DNA of 64,000 nt from Legionella gratiana. Lineage in GTDB: Bacteria > Pseudomonadota > Gammaproteobacteria > Legionellales > Legionellaceae. Of the stretch, positions 1 through 12,936 are shown one piece after another (the first letter of the stretch is position 1; each line of letters opens with the position of its first letter). Location of the stretch: NCBI RefSeq assembly GCF_001467695.1, contig NZ_LNYE01000022.1:559813-623812 (forward strand). Direction: 5' to 3'. The position numbers were made by a program, and so were the translations under genes. Under the pieces are notes generated by a model. The model had not been told where the DNA came from. It did no database searches and saw only the letters and a list, made by a program, of their open reading frames with translations.

Positions 1-1711
<1,711 letters not shown>

Positions 1712-1839
1712 TCATTGCCATCCGTCTAAAACATATATAAAGCACAATTCAATGCTTATAGTTATTTTAAAAACATTAGTTTATCACTAAAAAATATGCT
1801 ATAGATACATGCTGATTTAATATATTCTGGGATAATAAA

Positions 1840-2736
1840 ATGGATTTTAACCGTACTTTAATCACTTTATTTTTGCTTCTATTTTCTTCATGGATATATT
1901 CTCTTCCAGAGCCTAACGGCAATTTGGGGATTGCATTAGTCCATGGCACCCAAGATCACCGTGAGGATGCTGAAGGAGTGTACTGGAAAACCGACTTTAT
2001 CCAAAGTCTCATTCAAGTGCTTCCAGACTCTGAAAACTATTACGTAGTACATTGTGATTTCAGCAAGTATATGTGGGATGAAGATGCTGCTGGATGTACA
2101 GCCGATCAACTATTAAAGTTCATAGATGATAAAAAAATTAGCTCACTCATTGTATACACCCATTCTAACGGTGGTAATGTTATACGTTGGATTCTTTCTA
2201 ACCCAACCTATGACAGTCGCTACATGCGGCTCAAAAATAAAATCGATCAAGTCATTGCCTTGGCACCATCAAGTGGAGGAACACCACTAGCGGATGCCTT
2301 GCTCAATGGTGGAATTTTTGAAGCCAGTCTGAGTTGGTTATTGGGTTATACTGGAGATGCTGTAAAGCAGCAACGTGTTGGCGATATGTATATTTATAAT
2401 GAAGAGCTCTTATTCGGTACCAAAAATCGTCCGACCTTGCCTAAGCCATTTAAGGCAGTCATAGGAACTGATGTTATAGCCTCACCGTTCAATTCATCTA
2501 GTTATTGTAATGGTTACATTCTTAACAGTGGCCTAAAAATTGCCAAACTCTATTTAGATAATTGCGCTGATGGCTTTTTAAATTGCAGCTCACAAACAGT
2601 TGCCGGTACAGTTTGGTTTTATGATAAAGATAAATTAGAGAACCATTTGACCCTAAGCCATAATCAGAGCAGACATTCCTGTTTTGGTTTAGAAAAAATA
2701 CTTACCTCTGTCATCGATTCAGAAGGAGCTGCTTGA
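1840..2736 (+). CDS. Secreted alpha/beta hydrolase (lipase-like)
   Basis: Probable exported esterase or lipase of the alpha/beta hydrolase fold; the substrate cannot be read from the sequence. A Sec signal peptide covers about residues 1-21 (hydrophobic core LITLFLLLFSSWIYS). The strand-turn ALVHG follows, then a nucleophile elbow reading THSNGGN, which departs slightly from GxSxG. A candidate catalytic histidine lies near the C-terminus (LSHNQSRHS). The stop codon overlaps the start of the next gene (TGATG), so the two are probably co-transcribed and translationally coupled. Several cysteines in the mature part would suit disulfides in the periplasm or outside the cell. The family assignment is from motif and fold logic only. 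Confidence 0.7.
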   Translation: MDFNRTLITLFLLLFSSWIYSLPEPNGNLGIALVHGTQDHREDAEGVYWKTDFIQSLIQVLPDSENYYVVHCDFSKYMWDEDAAGCTADQLLKFIDDKKISSLIVYTHSNGGNVIRWILSNPTYDSRYMRLKNKIDQVIALAPSSGGTPLADALLNGGIFEASLSWLLGYTGDAVKQQRVGDMYIYNEELLFGTKNRPTLPKPFKAVIGTDVIASPFNSSSYCNGYILNSGLKIAKLYLDNCADGFLNCSSQTVAGTVWFYDKDKLENHLTLSHNQSRHSCFGLEKILTSVIDSEGAA

Positions 2737-3914
2737 TGAGAACTACTCTTACTTTATTGTCCTTGTTTTATTTTGCTCAGGTAAATGCGTACGACTTACC
2801 ACAACATCCAATCAAATCTTATGATTGCGAGATCTGTGATACTTTATCTCATGAAAAGCTGCAAGACCGATGGAAACTTGCTGAAGTTCCGCTGAATAAT
2901 GCACGTAGTAATATTCAAAAAAGCTACAGCTACAATAAAAAAGTAACAGCAGCACAATTGGAACAAGGAATTATCTTACCTATCCATGCCCCAGGCGCGG
3001 TGGTACGTATTACGCCTTTAGAAGATAAGGCTACTCCCCCCTTAGAGCTGAAAAGTCCTTCTAACCCATTTATGGGTTTGAAAGATGCATCGTCTTTATA
3101 CAGCCAGGATGAAGCTATTGATGAATCATTAAAAATTGGAACACATCAAACAATGCTGCAAATCAAACCTGAATTAGGTATGGGCAACTTTGTCATCAAA
3201 AGCAAAAAAACAAAAGCTCACAATGAGTCTAATGCTTATCTTATTCAAGTTTTTGAAAAATATTCGTTACTCTACTTACAAGTAGAACCTGCTGCATTAC
3301 AGTATCAATATGGGGATCAATTTAATGCAACTATAATCTTAAAAGATAATGAAACTTCTTATCCTATTGATGACATCAATGCCACATTAATCGGTCCCAA
3401 TGATCAAAGTATTCCTCTTAAATTAAAAGAAATAAAACGCAATCAATATCAAGCCAGTGCATTTTTACTTTCGGATGTAAATACACATGGTGACAATTGG
3501 TATATTGAAGTCGATGTAACTAGCGAGCTTGAAGAAAACAGTCTGACTCATCGCACGGGGCGTGCCGCGTTTTCTTATTCCATACCCTCAGCAGGTTTAG
3601 TAAATATCAAAAAAACATCCTCTAAACCATTAACCTTCGCTGTAACTGCAGATGTTGCCACTGCAAGTCGTTATGCACTGCAAAGCATTCTCTACAAAAA
3701 AAATGCTGCGGGTGAAAATATCCCAGTAGAAACTGCCCAAAGTGCACTGTGGCTAGAACCAGGAAGACAAACAATTCACTTTAGCTTTGACAATTCAGCT
3801 CAATTAGCAGAGGATCAGCTTTCTGTAGGTTATTTACATTTAACCGATTATGGGCAATTAAAACCGGTTTATCAACACGATCTTCCGATTAAACTCAGTC
3901 AACTTTTGGACTAA
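2736..3914 (+). CDS. Secreted DUF4785-like protein
   Basis: Exported protein of unknown function. The ATG at 2736 is chosen because GGAG sits seven bases upstream and the codon overlaps the preceding stop; a TTG one codon earlier is also open. A signal peptide covers about residues 1-18, ending VNA before YDLPQHP. A CEIC pair occurs shortly after the mature N-terminus. The middle and C-terminal parts are beta-rich, with a segment resembling an Ig-like sandwich (LQYQYGDQFNATI onward). It resembles the DUF4785 family that I associate with Legionella secreted proteins; this is recollection and was not searched. The tight coupling with the upstream hydrolase suggests a joint extracytoplasmic role. 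Confidence 0.6.
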   Translation: MRTTLTLLSLFYFAQVNAYDLPQHPIKSYDCEICDTLSHEKLQDRWKLAEVPLNNARSNIQKSYSYNKKVTAAQLEQGIILPIHAPGAVVRITPLEDKATPPLELKSPSNPFMGLKDASSLYSQDEAIDESLKIGTHQTMLQIKPELGMGNFVIKSKKTKAHNESNAYLIQVFEKYSLLYLQVEPAALQYQYGDQFNATIILKDNETSYPIDDINATLIGPNDQSIPLKLKEIKRNQYQASAFLLSDVNTHGDNWYIEVDVTSELEENSLTHRTGRAAFSYSIPSAGLVNIKKTSSKPLTFAVTADVATASRYALQSILYKKNAAGENIPVETAQSALWLEPGRQTIHFSFDNSAQLAEDQLSVGYLHLTDYGQLKPVYQHDLPIKLSQLLD

Positions 3915-3917
3915 TGA

Positions 3918-5141
3918 ATGCAATTTTTATCATCAATATCTTTAATTGAGGGCATGGCATGTGCTTTAGCCCTCCAGTTTTTACTAACACTATGGCTTTT
4001 AATAAAACAACACCAATTAAAGAATCTTGATAAACAATATCATGAGAAAATTCTAAGTACCTTTACTACAGAGATACATCAAATACACCTCGATATAAGT
4101 GAAAAAATTGCTCAAGGACAATTAATGACGCAACAACTCATCCATGATACCGTTCAAAAACAAATGATGGATGTTCGTGAGCAAATAAACCATAGTTTTA
4201 AACAGCATGCGAGCGCGCTTACCTCTCACTTACAATTACTGACTGAAGAAATTCGCAATCACCTTCATAGCTTAACGCAACAAGTCAATCATAAATTAAC
4301 TGAAGGTTTTGAAAAAACTTCCTCAACTTTTATTGATGTAGTCAAACGCTTGACTATCATTGATGAAGCACAAAAGAAAATTACGGAATTATCGAATCAT
4401 GTGGTCAGTCTGCAAGATGTTCTTGTTGACAAAAAGGCACGCGGTGCTTTTGGTGAAGTGCAGCTTTCAACACTCATCAGTAATATGATTCCTGCCACTC
4501 ATTTTGAAATGCAATATACATTGAGCAATCAAAAACGTGCTGATTGTATCTTATTTTTGCCTGAACCCTCTGGGAACGTGGTGATTGATGCGAAATTTCC
4601 ACTGGAAACTTATCAACGACTTATCAACGTTGATCCAGGAACAATGGAAAGAAAATCCTTACAACAGCAATTTCGACAAGATATTCAAAAGCATATTAAA
4701 GATATTGCGGATAAATACATCATTCCTAATGAAACAACTGACGGAGCCATGATGTTCATCCCTGCTGAATCGATTTTTGCAGAAATTCATGCTAATTATC
4801 CAGACTTGATTGCCCTATCACAAAGATTAAAGGTATGGCTTGTCTCTCCAAGCACTTTGATGGCCGTACTTACTACCGCTAAAGCAGTACTGAAAGATGA
4901 TGCCACACGCAAACAAGTTCATATTATCCAAAAACATTTGCAAGCGCTTGCAGATGATTTTCAACGCTTTGAAAAACGAATGGATAAACTGTCCAAGCAT
5001 ATTAATTTAGCCCATCAGGATGTCAATGATGTAAATACCTCGGCCAAGAAGATCACATCACGTTTTCAAAAAATTGAATCCGTAGATATAGCATTAGACG
5101 AATTAGAACTTATTGAAACCGATGCCTCCAATAATGCTTAA
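3918..5141 (+). CDS. rmuC: DNA recombination protein RmuC
   Basis: RmuC family protein, with a PD-(D/E)XK-like nuclease core, linked in E. coli to limiting recombination at inverted repeats. An N-terminal hydrophobic anchor (residues about 9-28) is followed by a long coiled coil (about 30-170). The conserved RmuC core then carries GAFGEVQLSTLI, the VIDAKFPLETY motif (acidic residue plus lysine of the nuclease fold) and the AMMFIPAESIFAEI segment. Its 407 residues are normal for the family. It starts four bases after the preceding stop, so it may share that transcript although the functions look unrelated. Confidence 0.93.
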   Translation: MQFLSSISLIEGMACALALQFLLTLWLLIKQHQLKNLDKQYHEKILSTFTTEIHQIHLDISEKIAQGQLMTQQLIHDTVQKQMMDVREQINHSFKQHASALTSHLQLLTEEIRNHLHSLTQQVNHKLTEGFEKTSSTFIDVVKRLTIIDEAQKKITELSNHVVSLQDVLVDKKARGAFGEVQLSTLISNMIPATHFEMQYTLSNQKRADCILFLPEPSGNVVIDAKFPLETYQRLINVDPGTMERKSLQQQFRQDIQKHIKDIADKYIIPNETTDGAMMFIPAESIFAEIHANYPDLIALSQRLKVWLVSPSTLMAVLTTAKAVLKDDATRKQVHIIQKHLQALADDFQRFEKRMDKLSKHINLAHQDVNDVNTSAKKITSRFQKIESVDIALDELELIETDASNNA

Positions 5142-5318
5142 GAAAACAGTCGTGACTGGAACTATTTTTTCTCCTTGATTCGAAAAAATTTTATCCAAAT
5201 AATTTACATCCCAATGCGTACTTTCTTAATTCGAACAGAGCAAGATAAGAACGAATTCTTTATTCCGAAACTGACGTTGAGTATCATAAAAGCTTCCAAA
5301 CTCATTTAGCGAAAATGC

Positions 5319-5930
5319 ATGACACATCCTTTTCATAAAACGACATATATTGAACAAACATTCACACAATTAAATATTACAAAAGAACGAATAGAATTGA
5401 TGACTTTTGAAAACTGCCAGTTCAAACAATGCAAATTCCTTGAAACAATTTTCAGTAATACCAAATTTATTGATTGTGATTTTGAATCTTGTGATCTTAG
5501 TCTCACAAAATTTCCAAATTGCAAATTTTCAGAAGTCTCTTTTAATCACTCAAAACTTATAGGAATAAATTGGACCGAATTGAATTGGCCTCTAGTCAAA
5601 CTTACAAGCCCACTCTATTTTTATCACAGTAATGTAAGTCACTCTAGTTTTTATGGTTTAGAACTCACTGATCTGCAAATGGAAGAGTGTAAATCTCATG
5701 AGGTTGATTTTCGAGAAGCCAATTTAAGCCATGCATGCTTTTCAGGAACTGATTTACTCAATAGTTTATTTGTTCATACGAATCTAACTTCTGCTGATTT
5801 TACAAACGCGATGAACTACAGTATTAATCCAAACGAAAATAGAATCAAAAACGCACATTTTTCATTCCCAGAAGTTATTGCCTTATTAAACTATTTCGAA
5901 ATCAAAATTAATGACTCACCATTTAATTAA
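5319..5930 (+). CDS. Pentapeptide-repeat protein
   Basis: Cytosolic protein built mostly of pentapeptide repeats of the A(D/N)LXX type, which fold into a right-handed quadrilateral beta-helix. Repeats run from about residue 28 (ENCQFKQCKFLE) to about 165 (ANLSHACFSGTDLLNSLFVHTNLTSADF, with one break near 85-105). At 203 residues it has the size of the Qnr/MfpA DNA-gyrase-protecting group, and the break resembles the loop regions of Qnr-like proteins, but sequence alone does not prove gyrase binding. No clear ribosome binding site precedes the ATG. It is flanked by noncoding DNA on both sides. Confidence 0.8.
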   Translation: MTHPFHKTTYIEQTFTQLNITKERIELMTFENCQFKQCKFLETIFSNTKFIDCDFESCDLSLTKFPNCKFSEVSFNHSKLIGINWTELNWPLVKLTSPLYFYHSNVSHSSFYGLELTDLQMEECKSHEVDFREANLSHACFSGTDLLNSLFVHTNLTSADFTNAMNYSINPNENRIKNAHFSFPEVIALLNYFEIKINDSPFN

Positions 5931-5979
5931 GGACCATATTAAATGAACACTTGAAGAAATTTGTTGTTGTCCTCAAGAT

Positions 5980-6037
5980 ATTGTTGCGTAGAAAAATCGC
6001 CAACTGTTTTGAGCCCTATCTTATTTGACGCAACAAT
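5980..6037. repeat. Short inverted repeat in the pre-mfd spacer
   Basis: A perfect 10-base inverted repeat (ATTGTTGCGT and its complement) encloses 38 bases. Its right arm leads into a stretch open in one frame to a TGA near 6168 with no start or binding site. It may be the edge of a decayed mobile element; nothing intact remains. Confidence 0.4.
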
Positions 6038-6191
6038 GCCATTTTGAAGTAGGCCATGCTAAAATTGAAATGGTTTTCCGCTTTTGCCAAAATGACAAAA
6101 CCCCTCAGTCAATGGCAGGTGAAGTTAAGGAGTATTGTGACTTCCAATTGATTAGGTATAATAACTGATTTTTTAGCCGATCAGTTAAGCT

Positions 6192-9100
6192 ATGTCCATA
6201 AGCACACTATTCTTCCAACCCACGCAAGCCAAACAAATATGGGGACAACTTCATGGAAGCAGCTTAGCGCTTGCACTGGCTGAGTATTGCCAACAAACAT
6301 CTGGAATTAAGCTATTGATTGCACAAGATAATCTTAGTGCCAATCAATTACAAGCAGAGTTAACCTTCTTTCTTAATTCAACTTCGTCTCAAGAATTACT
6401 GTTTTTTCCTGATTGGGAAACATTACCTTATGACCAATTTTCCCCGCATCAAGATATTATCTCTGAACGACTGTATGCTTTAAGCCGGATTCAACAAGTC
6501 AGTGACGCGATTATTATCACCTCAGCAAGTACCTTGATGCATAGGCTATGTCCCCCTGAATTTTTAAATCAATATGCATTATTGCTTAAAGAAGGACAAA
6601 AATTAGACTTAAATGCTTTTCGAAATCAGCTCCAACAATCTGGATATCATTGTGTCAATAAGGTACTCGAACATGGTGAGTATGCTTTACGGGGTTCAAT
6701 CATCGATGTATATCCCATGGGTTCTGGTTTACCGTTTCGTATCGAACTCTTTGATGATGAAATTGAAAGTTTACGAGAATTCGATACCGAAACTCAACGC
6801 ACTATAGAAAAAATCAAAAAAATCAATGTATTACCAGCCAGAGAATTTCCTTTAAATGAACAAAGCCAACTGATGTTTCGACGTGCATTTAGAGAGTTAT
6901 TTCCTGGAAATCCAAGCCAATGCCCGATTTATGAAGCAATCAGTGAAGGACAATTTCCATCTGGAATCGAATATTATCTCCCCCTATTCTTTGAAAAAAC
7001 AGTCACCTTTTTTGACTATCTTCCAAGCACGGCGAAAGTATGCTTCATCGAAAACATTCAAGATAATGCGGAGCAATTCTGGCAAGAGTTAAATGAACGT
7101 TTCGAACAAAGACGATACGATATTAGTAGGCCTATTTTATCTCCATCAGCCTGTTTTATAAATCCAAATGAACTCTTAACCCTAGCAAATACTTACGAAC
7201 AATTACGCTTATTTCATCATGTCTCAGATAAAAAAGGTGCAGTGAATTTTGAGATCACTCCTGGTCCACAATTACCCATCGATAGGAAAACCCAAGAACC
7301 TTTAAGTAAACTCCGTGAGTATTGCTCTGACTCTTCTAGGCGCTATTTAATTGTGGTTGAAAGTGCTGGACGACGTGAAGTATTGCTTGATCTGCTAAAA
7401 CCCAGTGGACTCTCCGCTAAGGTACAATCCTCATGGGATGATTTTATTCATGATACAGCTAAGCTCAATATTAGCACTGGAGCGCTCATTTACGGCTGTG
7501 AATTAAAACAGAATAATATTGTGATTATTGTGGAGTCACAAATATTTGGAGAACAGAGTACGCCACAAAGACGTAGTTCTCAAAAATTGGTAGATCCAGA
7601 CTTAATTATTCGGGATATGGCTGAATTACGTATCGGTGCTCCTGTAGTACATTTACAGTTTGGTGTAGGACGTTATCAGGGGTTACAGCATATAGAATCC
7701 AGCGGGATTTCTGGAGAGTTTTTAGTTCTTGCCTATGCAGGTGAAGATAAAATTTATGTTCCGGTTACCTCACTTCATCTCATTAGCCGTTACACTGGTG
7801 TAGATAGCGAGCATGCACCATTACATAAACTAGGAACTGACCAATGGCAAAAAGAAAAGAAAAAAGCTGCCGAGAAAATCCATGATGTTGCGATTGAGCT
7901 CCTTGACCTTTACGCCAAAAGAGAAGCACAACCTGGATACCAATATCAAGTTGATCACAGTGACTATGCTAAATTTGCAAGTGATTTCCCCTTTACAGAA
8001 ACGCCTGATCAATTACAAGCAATTGAACAAATCATCAAAGATATGGAATCTTCGAGACCTATGGATCGCTTAATTTGTGGCGATGTGGGTTTTGGTAAAA
8101 CTGAAGTAGCCATGCGTGCGGCTTTTGTCGCCGTACAAAGCAATAAACAAGTCTGTATCTTAGTACCAACTACACTTCTGGCTGGACAACATTTTGAATC
8201 GTTTAGAGATCGCTTTGCTGATTTCCCTATTAATATTGAGCTACTTTCTCGTTTTCGTTCCAACAAAGAAAGTGAAGCGGTACTTGCTGGATTAAAATCA
8301 GGAACAGTGGATATCGTTATAGGAACACACAAACTATTTCAAAGCAGTATCGCTTTTAAAAATCTAGGACTTCTCATTATTGATGAAGAACATCGTTTTG
8401 GAGTGAAACAAAAAGAACATATTAAAGCGCTACGAACTCATGTTGATATTTTATCAATGACCGCTACTCCTATTCCCAGAACATTAAATATGGCTATGGC
8501 AGGAATTCGCGATATTTCATTAATGACGACACCGCCAGCGAAGCGCTTAGCGATTAAAACATTTTGGCAAGAAAAAAAGGATCCTATTGTTCGTGAAGCC
8601 ATTTTAAGAGAAATCTTAAGGGGTGGCCAAGTATTTTTCTTACATAATAATGTGGAAACCATTGAGCGCATCTGTGAAGACTTGCAAACCTTAGTGCCTG
8701 AGGCCAAAATTCGTAGTGCTCATGGGCAAATGCGTGAGCGTGAGTTAGAACGAGTAATGTCTGATTTTTATCATCATCGTTTTAATGTTTTGGTATGTAC
8801 AACGATTATTGAAACGGGTATCGATATCCCTACAGCAAATACAATTATTATTGATCGAGCTGATAAATTTGGCTTAGCACAACTCCATCAGTTACGTGGA
8901 CGTGTAGGACGCTCTCATCACCAAGCATATGCCTATTTGCTTACCCCAAATGAAAAGTCATTGACTTCTGATGCCGTTAAACGTCTTGAAGCAATTGTCT
9001 CTTTAGAAGATCTAGGAGCAGGATTTACCTTAGCGACGCATGACTTGGAAATTCGTGGCGCAGGAGAACTTTTAGGTGAAGAGCAAAGCGGTAATATGCA

Positions 9101-9635
9101 TGCCATAGGATTTAATTTATTTATGGAAATGCTTGATAGAGCCGTAAATGCTTTAAAAGCAGGGAAGATACCTGAATTATCTGCACCGATGCATCAAGGA
9201 GCAGAGATCGATTTACGGATTAGTGCAATCATTCCTGAAGAATACATTTCTGATGTCCATAATCGACTTATTATGTATAAACGAATTGCTAATGCAAAAG
9301 ATAATCAACAATTACATGATTTACAAATTGAGCTTATTGACCGATTTGGTTTATTACCACCACAAGTGAAGCATTTATTGTTAATTACTGAATTGAAATT
9401 AAAAGCAGAAAAAATGGGGATCCAAAAAATCAGTGCTGGAACCCAGCAAGGCAAAATAGAATTTGGGGAAGCGCCCTCTATAGACACCGGTGTTTTAATC
9501 AGTTTGATTCAAGTGCATGCCAAAAGATATAAAATGGATGGACCTCAATGTTTACGTTTTGCAGTAGATAGCACCTCCCCAGAAGAGCGTCTTTATGAAA
9601 TTGGTTCTTTACTTAATAAATTAATGGGAACTTAA
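6192..9635 (+). CDS. mfd: Transcription-repair coupling factor Mfd
   Basis: ATP-dependent translocase that removes RNA polymerase stalled at lesions and recruits UvrA. Its 1147 residues match the family length. The N-terminal UvrB-homology region contains [15 protein letters not shown]. The RNA polymerase interaction (CarD-like) domain covers about 480-550. The SF2 helicase core has Walker A GDVGFGKT near residue 630 and the DEEH box near 731, then [11 protein letters not shown]. The motor's second half includes [15 protein letters not shown] and the QLRGRVGRS motif. A C-terminal TRCF domain follows. The frame is undamaged. It appears monocistronic, with about 260 noncoding bases on each side. 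Confidence 0.98.
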   Translation: MSISTLFFQPTQAKQIWGQLHGSSLALALAEYCQQTSGIKLLIAQDNLSANQLQAELTFFLNSTSSQELLFFPDWETLPYDQFSPHQDIISERLYALSRIQQVSDAIIITSASTLMHRLCPPEFLNQYALLLKEGQKLDLNAFRNQLQQSGYHCVNKVLEHGEYALRGSIIDVYPMGSGLPFRIELFDDEIESLREFDTETQRTIEKIKKINVLPAREFPLNEQSQLMFRRAFRELFPGNPSQCPIYEAISEGQFPSGIEYYLPLFFEKTVTFFDYLPSTAKVCFIENIQDNAEQFWQELNERFEQRRYDISRPILSPSACFINPNELLTLANTYEQLRLFHHVSDKKGAVNFEITPGPQLPIDRKTQEPLSKLREYCSDSSRRYLIVVESAGRREVLLDLLKPSGLSAKVQSSWDDFIHDTAKLNISTGALIYGCELKQNNIVIIVESQIFGEQSTPQRRSSQKLVDPDLIIRDMAELRIGAPVVHLQFGVGRYQGLQHIESSGISGEFLVLAYAGEDKIYVPVTSLHLISRYTGVDSEHAPLHKLGTDQWQKEKKKAAEKIHDVAIELLDLYAKREAQPGYQYQVDHSDYAKFASDFPFTETPDQLQAIEQIIKDMESSRPMDRLICGDVGFGKTEVAMRAAFVAVQSNKQVCILVPTTLLAGQHFESFRDRFADFPINIELLSRFRSNKESEAVLAGLKSGTVDIVIGTHKLFQSSIAFKNLGLLIIDEEHRFGVKQKEHIKALRTHVDILSMTATPIPRTLNMAMAGIRDISLMTTPPAKRLAIKTFWQEKKDPIVREAILREILRGGQVFFLHNNVETIERICEDLQTLVPEAKIRSAHGQMRERELERVMSDFYHHRFNVLVCTTIIETGIDIPTANTIIIDRADKFGLAQLHQLRGRVGRSHHQAYAYLLTPNEKSLTSDAVKRLEAIVSLEDLGAGFTLATHDLEIRGAGELLGEEQSGNMHAIGFNLFMEMLDRAVNALKAGKIPELSAPMHQGAEIDLRISAIIPEEYISDVHNRLIMYKRIANAKDNQQLHDLQIELIDRFGLLPPQVKHLLLITELKLKAEKMGIQKISAGTQQGKIEFGEAPSIDTGVLISLIQVHAKRYKMDGPQCLRFAVDSTSPEERLYEIGSLLNKLMGT

Positions 9636-9899
9636 GGCATATTGACAATTCATCTCATGTGCCGCGACTTGTTCCTAAAGCGTAACCATTTTTTTGAAAC
9701 TCATTATAACAACTCATCAATCCTAGACTGAATAAAAAGTTACGAGACACGTTCTAACTCATTGAAAAAAGCATGTTATTTATCTTCTTCATATGATATA
9801 TAAAAATAACCATTTGGATGTTTTTTGATTAATATGATTATAATTGGACTATCTGAAGATTAGATTTTGTAACAAACATCTCAGATTGAGGAGAAATAA

Positions 9900-10301
9900 G
9901 TGAAAAATAAAGTCATTAGTAAATCAAGTTACAAACATTGGTCCTCCAGTATTATTTGTTTGGGGGTATTAGCTTTAGCCAGTCAAAATGCAGCTGCAGA
10001 TGGTATGAGTGTTGGTGGCATGGCATCAGAAATTACATCATCATTTACAAACCTGACTAAGCTCATAACCGCTGGTTCTTATTTAGCGGGTTTGGCATTT
10101 TCTATTGGTGCGATTATGAAATTTAAACAGCACAAAGATAACCCTACCCAAATTCCAATAGGAACACCCATTGCCTTGGTTTTTATTGCTGCTGGTTTAT
10201 TATTCCTACCTTCTATTTTGGGAATCACCGGAACAACCATGTTCGGCTCAAATGGCGGTGAAACTGCTGGTCCTCTTGGTACCGTATATACTAGTGGCTA
10301 A
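9900..10301 (+). CDS. IcmD/DotP-family protein (Dot/Icm type IVB secretion paralogue)
   Basis: Small inner-membrane protein of the IcmD (DotP) family, a component type of the Dot/Icm type IVB secretion apparatus. It starts with GTG, supported by GAGGAG six bases upstream. A signal-like hydrophobic segment lies at about 17-33, with further membrane segments at about 52-71 and 84-104. The linker KFKQHKDNPTQIPIGTP is the most recognisable family signature. At 133 residues it has full family length. It stands alone between mfd and tldD, not among icm/dot genes, so it is most likely an extra copy; the canonical icmD would be in the icm cluster outside this window. The family call is from memory of IcmD. 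Confidence 0.8.
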   Translation: MKNKVISKSSYKHWSSSIICLGVLALASQNAAADGMSVGGMASEITSSFTNLTKLITAGSYLAGLAFSIGAIMKFKQHKDNPTQIPIGTPIALVFIAAGLLFLPSILGITGTTMFGSNGGETAGPLGTVYTSG

Positions 10302-10340
10302 AAATGGTTTTACTTGTATCGTAACTGAAATTAATTTCAA

Positions 10341-10368
10341 ATATCCTCACTCGTCTGAGTGAGGATAT
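10341..10368 (+). terminator. Stem-loop after the icmD-like gene
   Basis: A perfect 12-bp stem (ATATCCTCACTC with its complement) has a GTCT tetraloop and starts about 40 bases after the stop. The following bases are only moderately T-rich, so it is a probable but not canonical terminator. It may serve both converging genes. Confidence 0.65.
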
Positions 10369-10438
10369 TCTAATAAGCAGCCCCCATTAAATACTTATTA
10401 CAAATCAGCATATCAAGATTTAGTGATTCATTTAGGGT

Positions 10439-11881
10439 TTAATGGGTACCACCGACTGTCAGAGCGTCTATTTTTAAAGTAGGCTGTCCTACTCCAACTG
10501 GAACTGATTGTCCTTCTTTTCCACAAACACCAATCCCTCGATCTAATCCTAAGTCATTCCCTATCATACTGATTTTTTTCATGACATCAGGACCATTCCC
10601 AATCAAGGTAGCGCCTTTAACGGGAGCTGTAATCTTCCCATCTTCAATAAGATAAGCTTCACTTGCTGAGAATACGAATTGACCTGAAGTAATATCCACT
10701 TGTCCACCACCAAAATTAACTGCGTATAAGCCACGTTTAACCGAGCGAATAATTTCTTCGGGATCATGTGGCCCAGCTAACATATAAGTATTCGTCATTC
10801 TGGGCATAGGTACATGAGCATAAGATTCACGGCGACAATTACCTGTGGATTGCATACCCATCAATTTAGCATTAAGTTTATCTTGCATATAATTCACTAA
10901 AATACCATTATCAATTAAGGTAGTGCATTGTGAAGGAGTACCTTCATCATCAATAGTGATTGAACCGCGTCTTTCTTTTAGAGTACCATCATCAACGACG
11001 GTAACTCCTGGTGCAGCAACTTGTTCACCAATACGTCCAGAAAATGCGGACAATCCCTTGCGATTAAAATCACCTTCCAATCCATGACCTACTGCTTCAT
11101 GTAATAAAACACCTGGCCAACCAGGCCCCAGTACAACAGGCATGGTTCCTGCGGGCGCAGGTCGCGCATCCAAATTAATTAAAGCTTCACGTACCGCTTC
11201 GCGAGCGTAACTTAAAGCATTTTCTTTCTCGAGAAAATAAGAATAAGCTACTCGACCACCACCTCCAGAACGGGCAGACTCTCGTCTTCCATTTTTATCT
11301 TCTACAATGACGCTAACATTAACACTCACTAGAGGTCTAACATCAGCGATCATCTGTCCATGCATTCCAGCTACCATTACCACCTCATAACAACCACTTA
11401 ATGAAGCATTAACCTGGATTACTCGGGGATCAATTCTACGTGCCTCTTTATCAATTGCTTCTAACAAAGCAATTTTTTCTTGCTTACTCATACCTTCAAT
11501 GGGATTTAAACCTCGATAACGACTGACAGCAGCTCCTCTTACCTGGATGGACTGAGTTGGCATAGAACCGGTCAGTGCAATGGAACGTGCTGCATCAGCT
11601 GCTCGCAACATTGAAGGTAATAAAATATCATCACAATAGGCGAAACCTGTTTTATCACCACTAACTGCACGAATACCGACTCCTTTATCTAAAGAAAAAC
11701 TACCGCTTTTCACTACTGAATCTTCGAGATACCAAGACTCATAACTGCAACTTTGAAAATAAAGATCTGCATCATCAATATGACGATTCATCATCGTTTT
11801 AAATAATTTTTCTATTCCTGTTTCATCCAAAGCAGCAGGAGCCAGTAAAATCTTTTTCGCTGTAGTTAGTGCTTCTGTCAT
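10439..11881 (-). CDS. tldD: Metalloprotease TldD
   Basis: TldD subunit of the TldD/TldE zinc protease, which in E. coli matures microcin B17 and degrades unfolded peptides in the cytosol. The 480 residues fit the family. The zinc motif HEAVGH (HExxxH) lies at residues 261-266 within [18 protein letters not shown], and the C-terminal region carries the [14 protein letters not shown] segment that includes the cysteine ligand. The partner gene tldE/pmbA is not in the window. The nitrilase-family gene lies 55 bases upstream on the same strand, so the two may form one transcript. Confidence 0.96.
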   Translation of the reverse strand: MTEALTTAKKILLAPAALDETGIEKLFKTMMNRHIDDADLYFQSCSYESWYLEDSVVKSGSFSLDKGVGIRAVSGDKTGFAYCDDILLPSMLRAADAARSIALTGSMPTQSIQVRGAAVSRYRGLNPIEGMSKQEKIALLEAIDKEARRIDPRVIQVNASLSGCYEVVMVAGMHGQMIADVRPLVSVNVSVIVEDKNGRRESARSGGGGRVAYSYFLEKENALSYAREAVREALINLDARPAPAGTMPVVLGPGWPGVLLHEAVGHGLEGDFNRKGLSAFSGRIGEQVAAPGVTVVDDGTLKERRGSITIDDEGTPSQCTTLIDNGILVNYMQDKLNAKLMGMQSTGNCRRESYAHVPMPRMTNTYMLAGPHDPEEIIRSVKRGLYAVNFGGGQVDITSGQFVFSASEAYLIEDGKITAPVKGATLIGNGPDVMKKISMIGNDLGLDRGIGVCGKEGQSVPVGVGQPTLKIDALTVGGTH

Positions 11882-11936
11882 TTAAGTACCTATAATAAAA
11901 TTTATTAAATTAAGCAGTGTTAAGCAGACCCTATAT

Positions 11937-12746
11937 CTATAAGTTTAATACATGATGGTCTAAACAAGGGAACTTTTGACGTAATTCGTGCTGACTTTGT
12001 AAATCAATATCTGCAGTAACAATACCACTTCCTGTTTCTTTTTGTACAAGAACTTTCCCCCAAGAATCAACAATCATACTATGGCCATAAGTAGTTCGCC
12101 CATTTTCATGGAGGCCGCCTTGATTTGCTGCCAAAACATAACACAGATTTTCAATGGCTCTTGCCCTTAATAAGACTTCCCAATGCGCACGGCCTGTTGC
12201 TGCTGTAAACGCAGAGGGAATAGTAAACAGCTGCGCTCCTTGCATCATTAATTGCTGATAAAGCTCAGGGAAACGTAAGTCATAACAAACGGTTAAACCA
12301 ATTTTCCCAATTGGTGTATCAACAAGAACGGGATCATATCCACGCTCAATTGATGAGGATTCTTGATAAAATTCATAAGGTGATACATGAACATCAAATA
12401 AATGAATTTTATCATAACGTGCCGCACATTTACCTTGTTCATCATAAACAAGACAACTGGCACGAACCTTAGAGCCTGAGCTTTTAAGAGGAATAGTTCC
12501 AGCAACTATCCATAAACCCAATTGCTTTGCTAATTGGCTAATTTTTTGTTGAATTGGACCTTGACCATACACCTCCCCTATTTGCAATTTATCGCTCTCA
12601 TAAAGTCCCATAAAAGCAAAATTTTCAGGCAAAAGAACAAGATCAGATTGAGCCTCACGTGCTTGGAACATCAGTTTTTCTATTTGTTGCAAGTTATCAG
12701 CAACTGTTGCTGAAGAAACCATTTGTACTAATGCCACCCGTGTCAT
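11937..12746 (-). CDS. Carbon-nitrogen hydrolase (Nit/omega-amidase type)
   Basis: Nitrilase-superfamily amidase, most like the Nit1/YbeM-type deaminated-glutathione amidases that act in metabolite repair. The catalytic triad is visible as Glu41 (LLPENF), Lys113 (YDKIHLFDV) and Cys154 (VCYDLRFPELY). The ATG at 12746 is chosen because GGGA lies seven bases upstream; a TTG two codons earlier is open but less likely. At about 269 residues it has the normal single-domain length. It precedes tldD on the same strand with a short gap. The precise substrate cannot be decided from sequence. Confidence 0.88.
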   Translation of the reverse strand: MTRVALVQMVSSATVADNLQQIEKLMFQAREAQSDLVLLPENFAFMGLYESDKLQIGEVYGQGPIQQKISQLAKQLGLWIVAGTIPLKSSGSKVRASCLVYDEQGKCAARYDKIHLFDVHVSPYEFYQESSSIERGYDPVLVDTPIGKIGLTVCYDLRFPELYQQLMMQGAQLFTIPSAFTAATGRAHWEVLLRARAIENLCYVLAANQGGLHENGRTTYGHSMIVDSWGKVLVQKETGSGIVTADIDLQSQHELRQKFPCLDHHVLNL

Positions 12747-12936
12747 AATCAATTCCCAATTTTTGACATCAAATAAGCTCTATGACCTACTTAATGAGAC
12801 TCTAAAATTTATTTATAATACTATAGAGTGCTATAGAAGCTCAAAATAAAAATGATAGGTTTTAAACTTGAAATATAGGAAACTAAACCTTAAATATGCT
12901 AGACTCAATATATAAATATAAAGGAGCTCGAAAACA

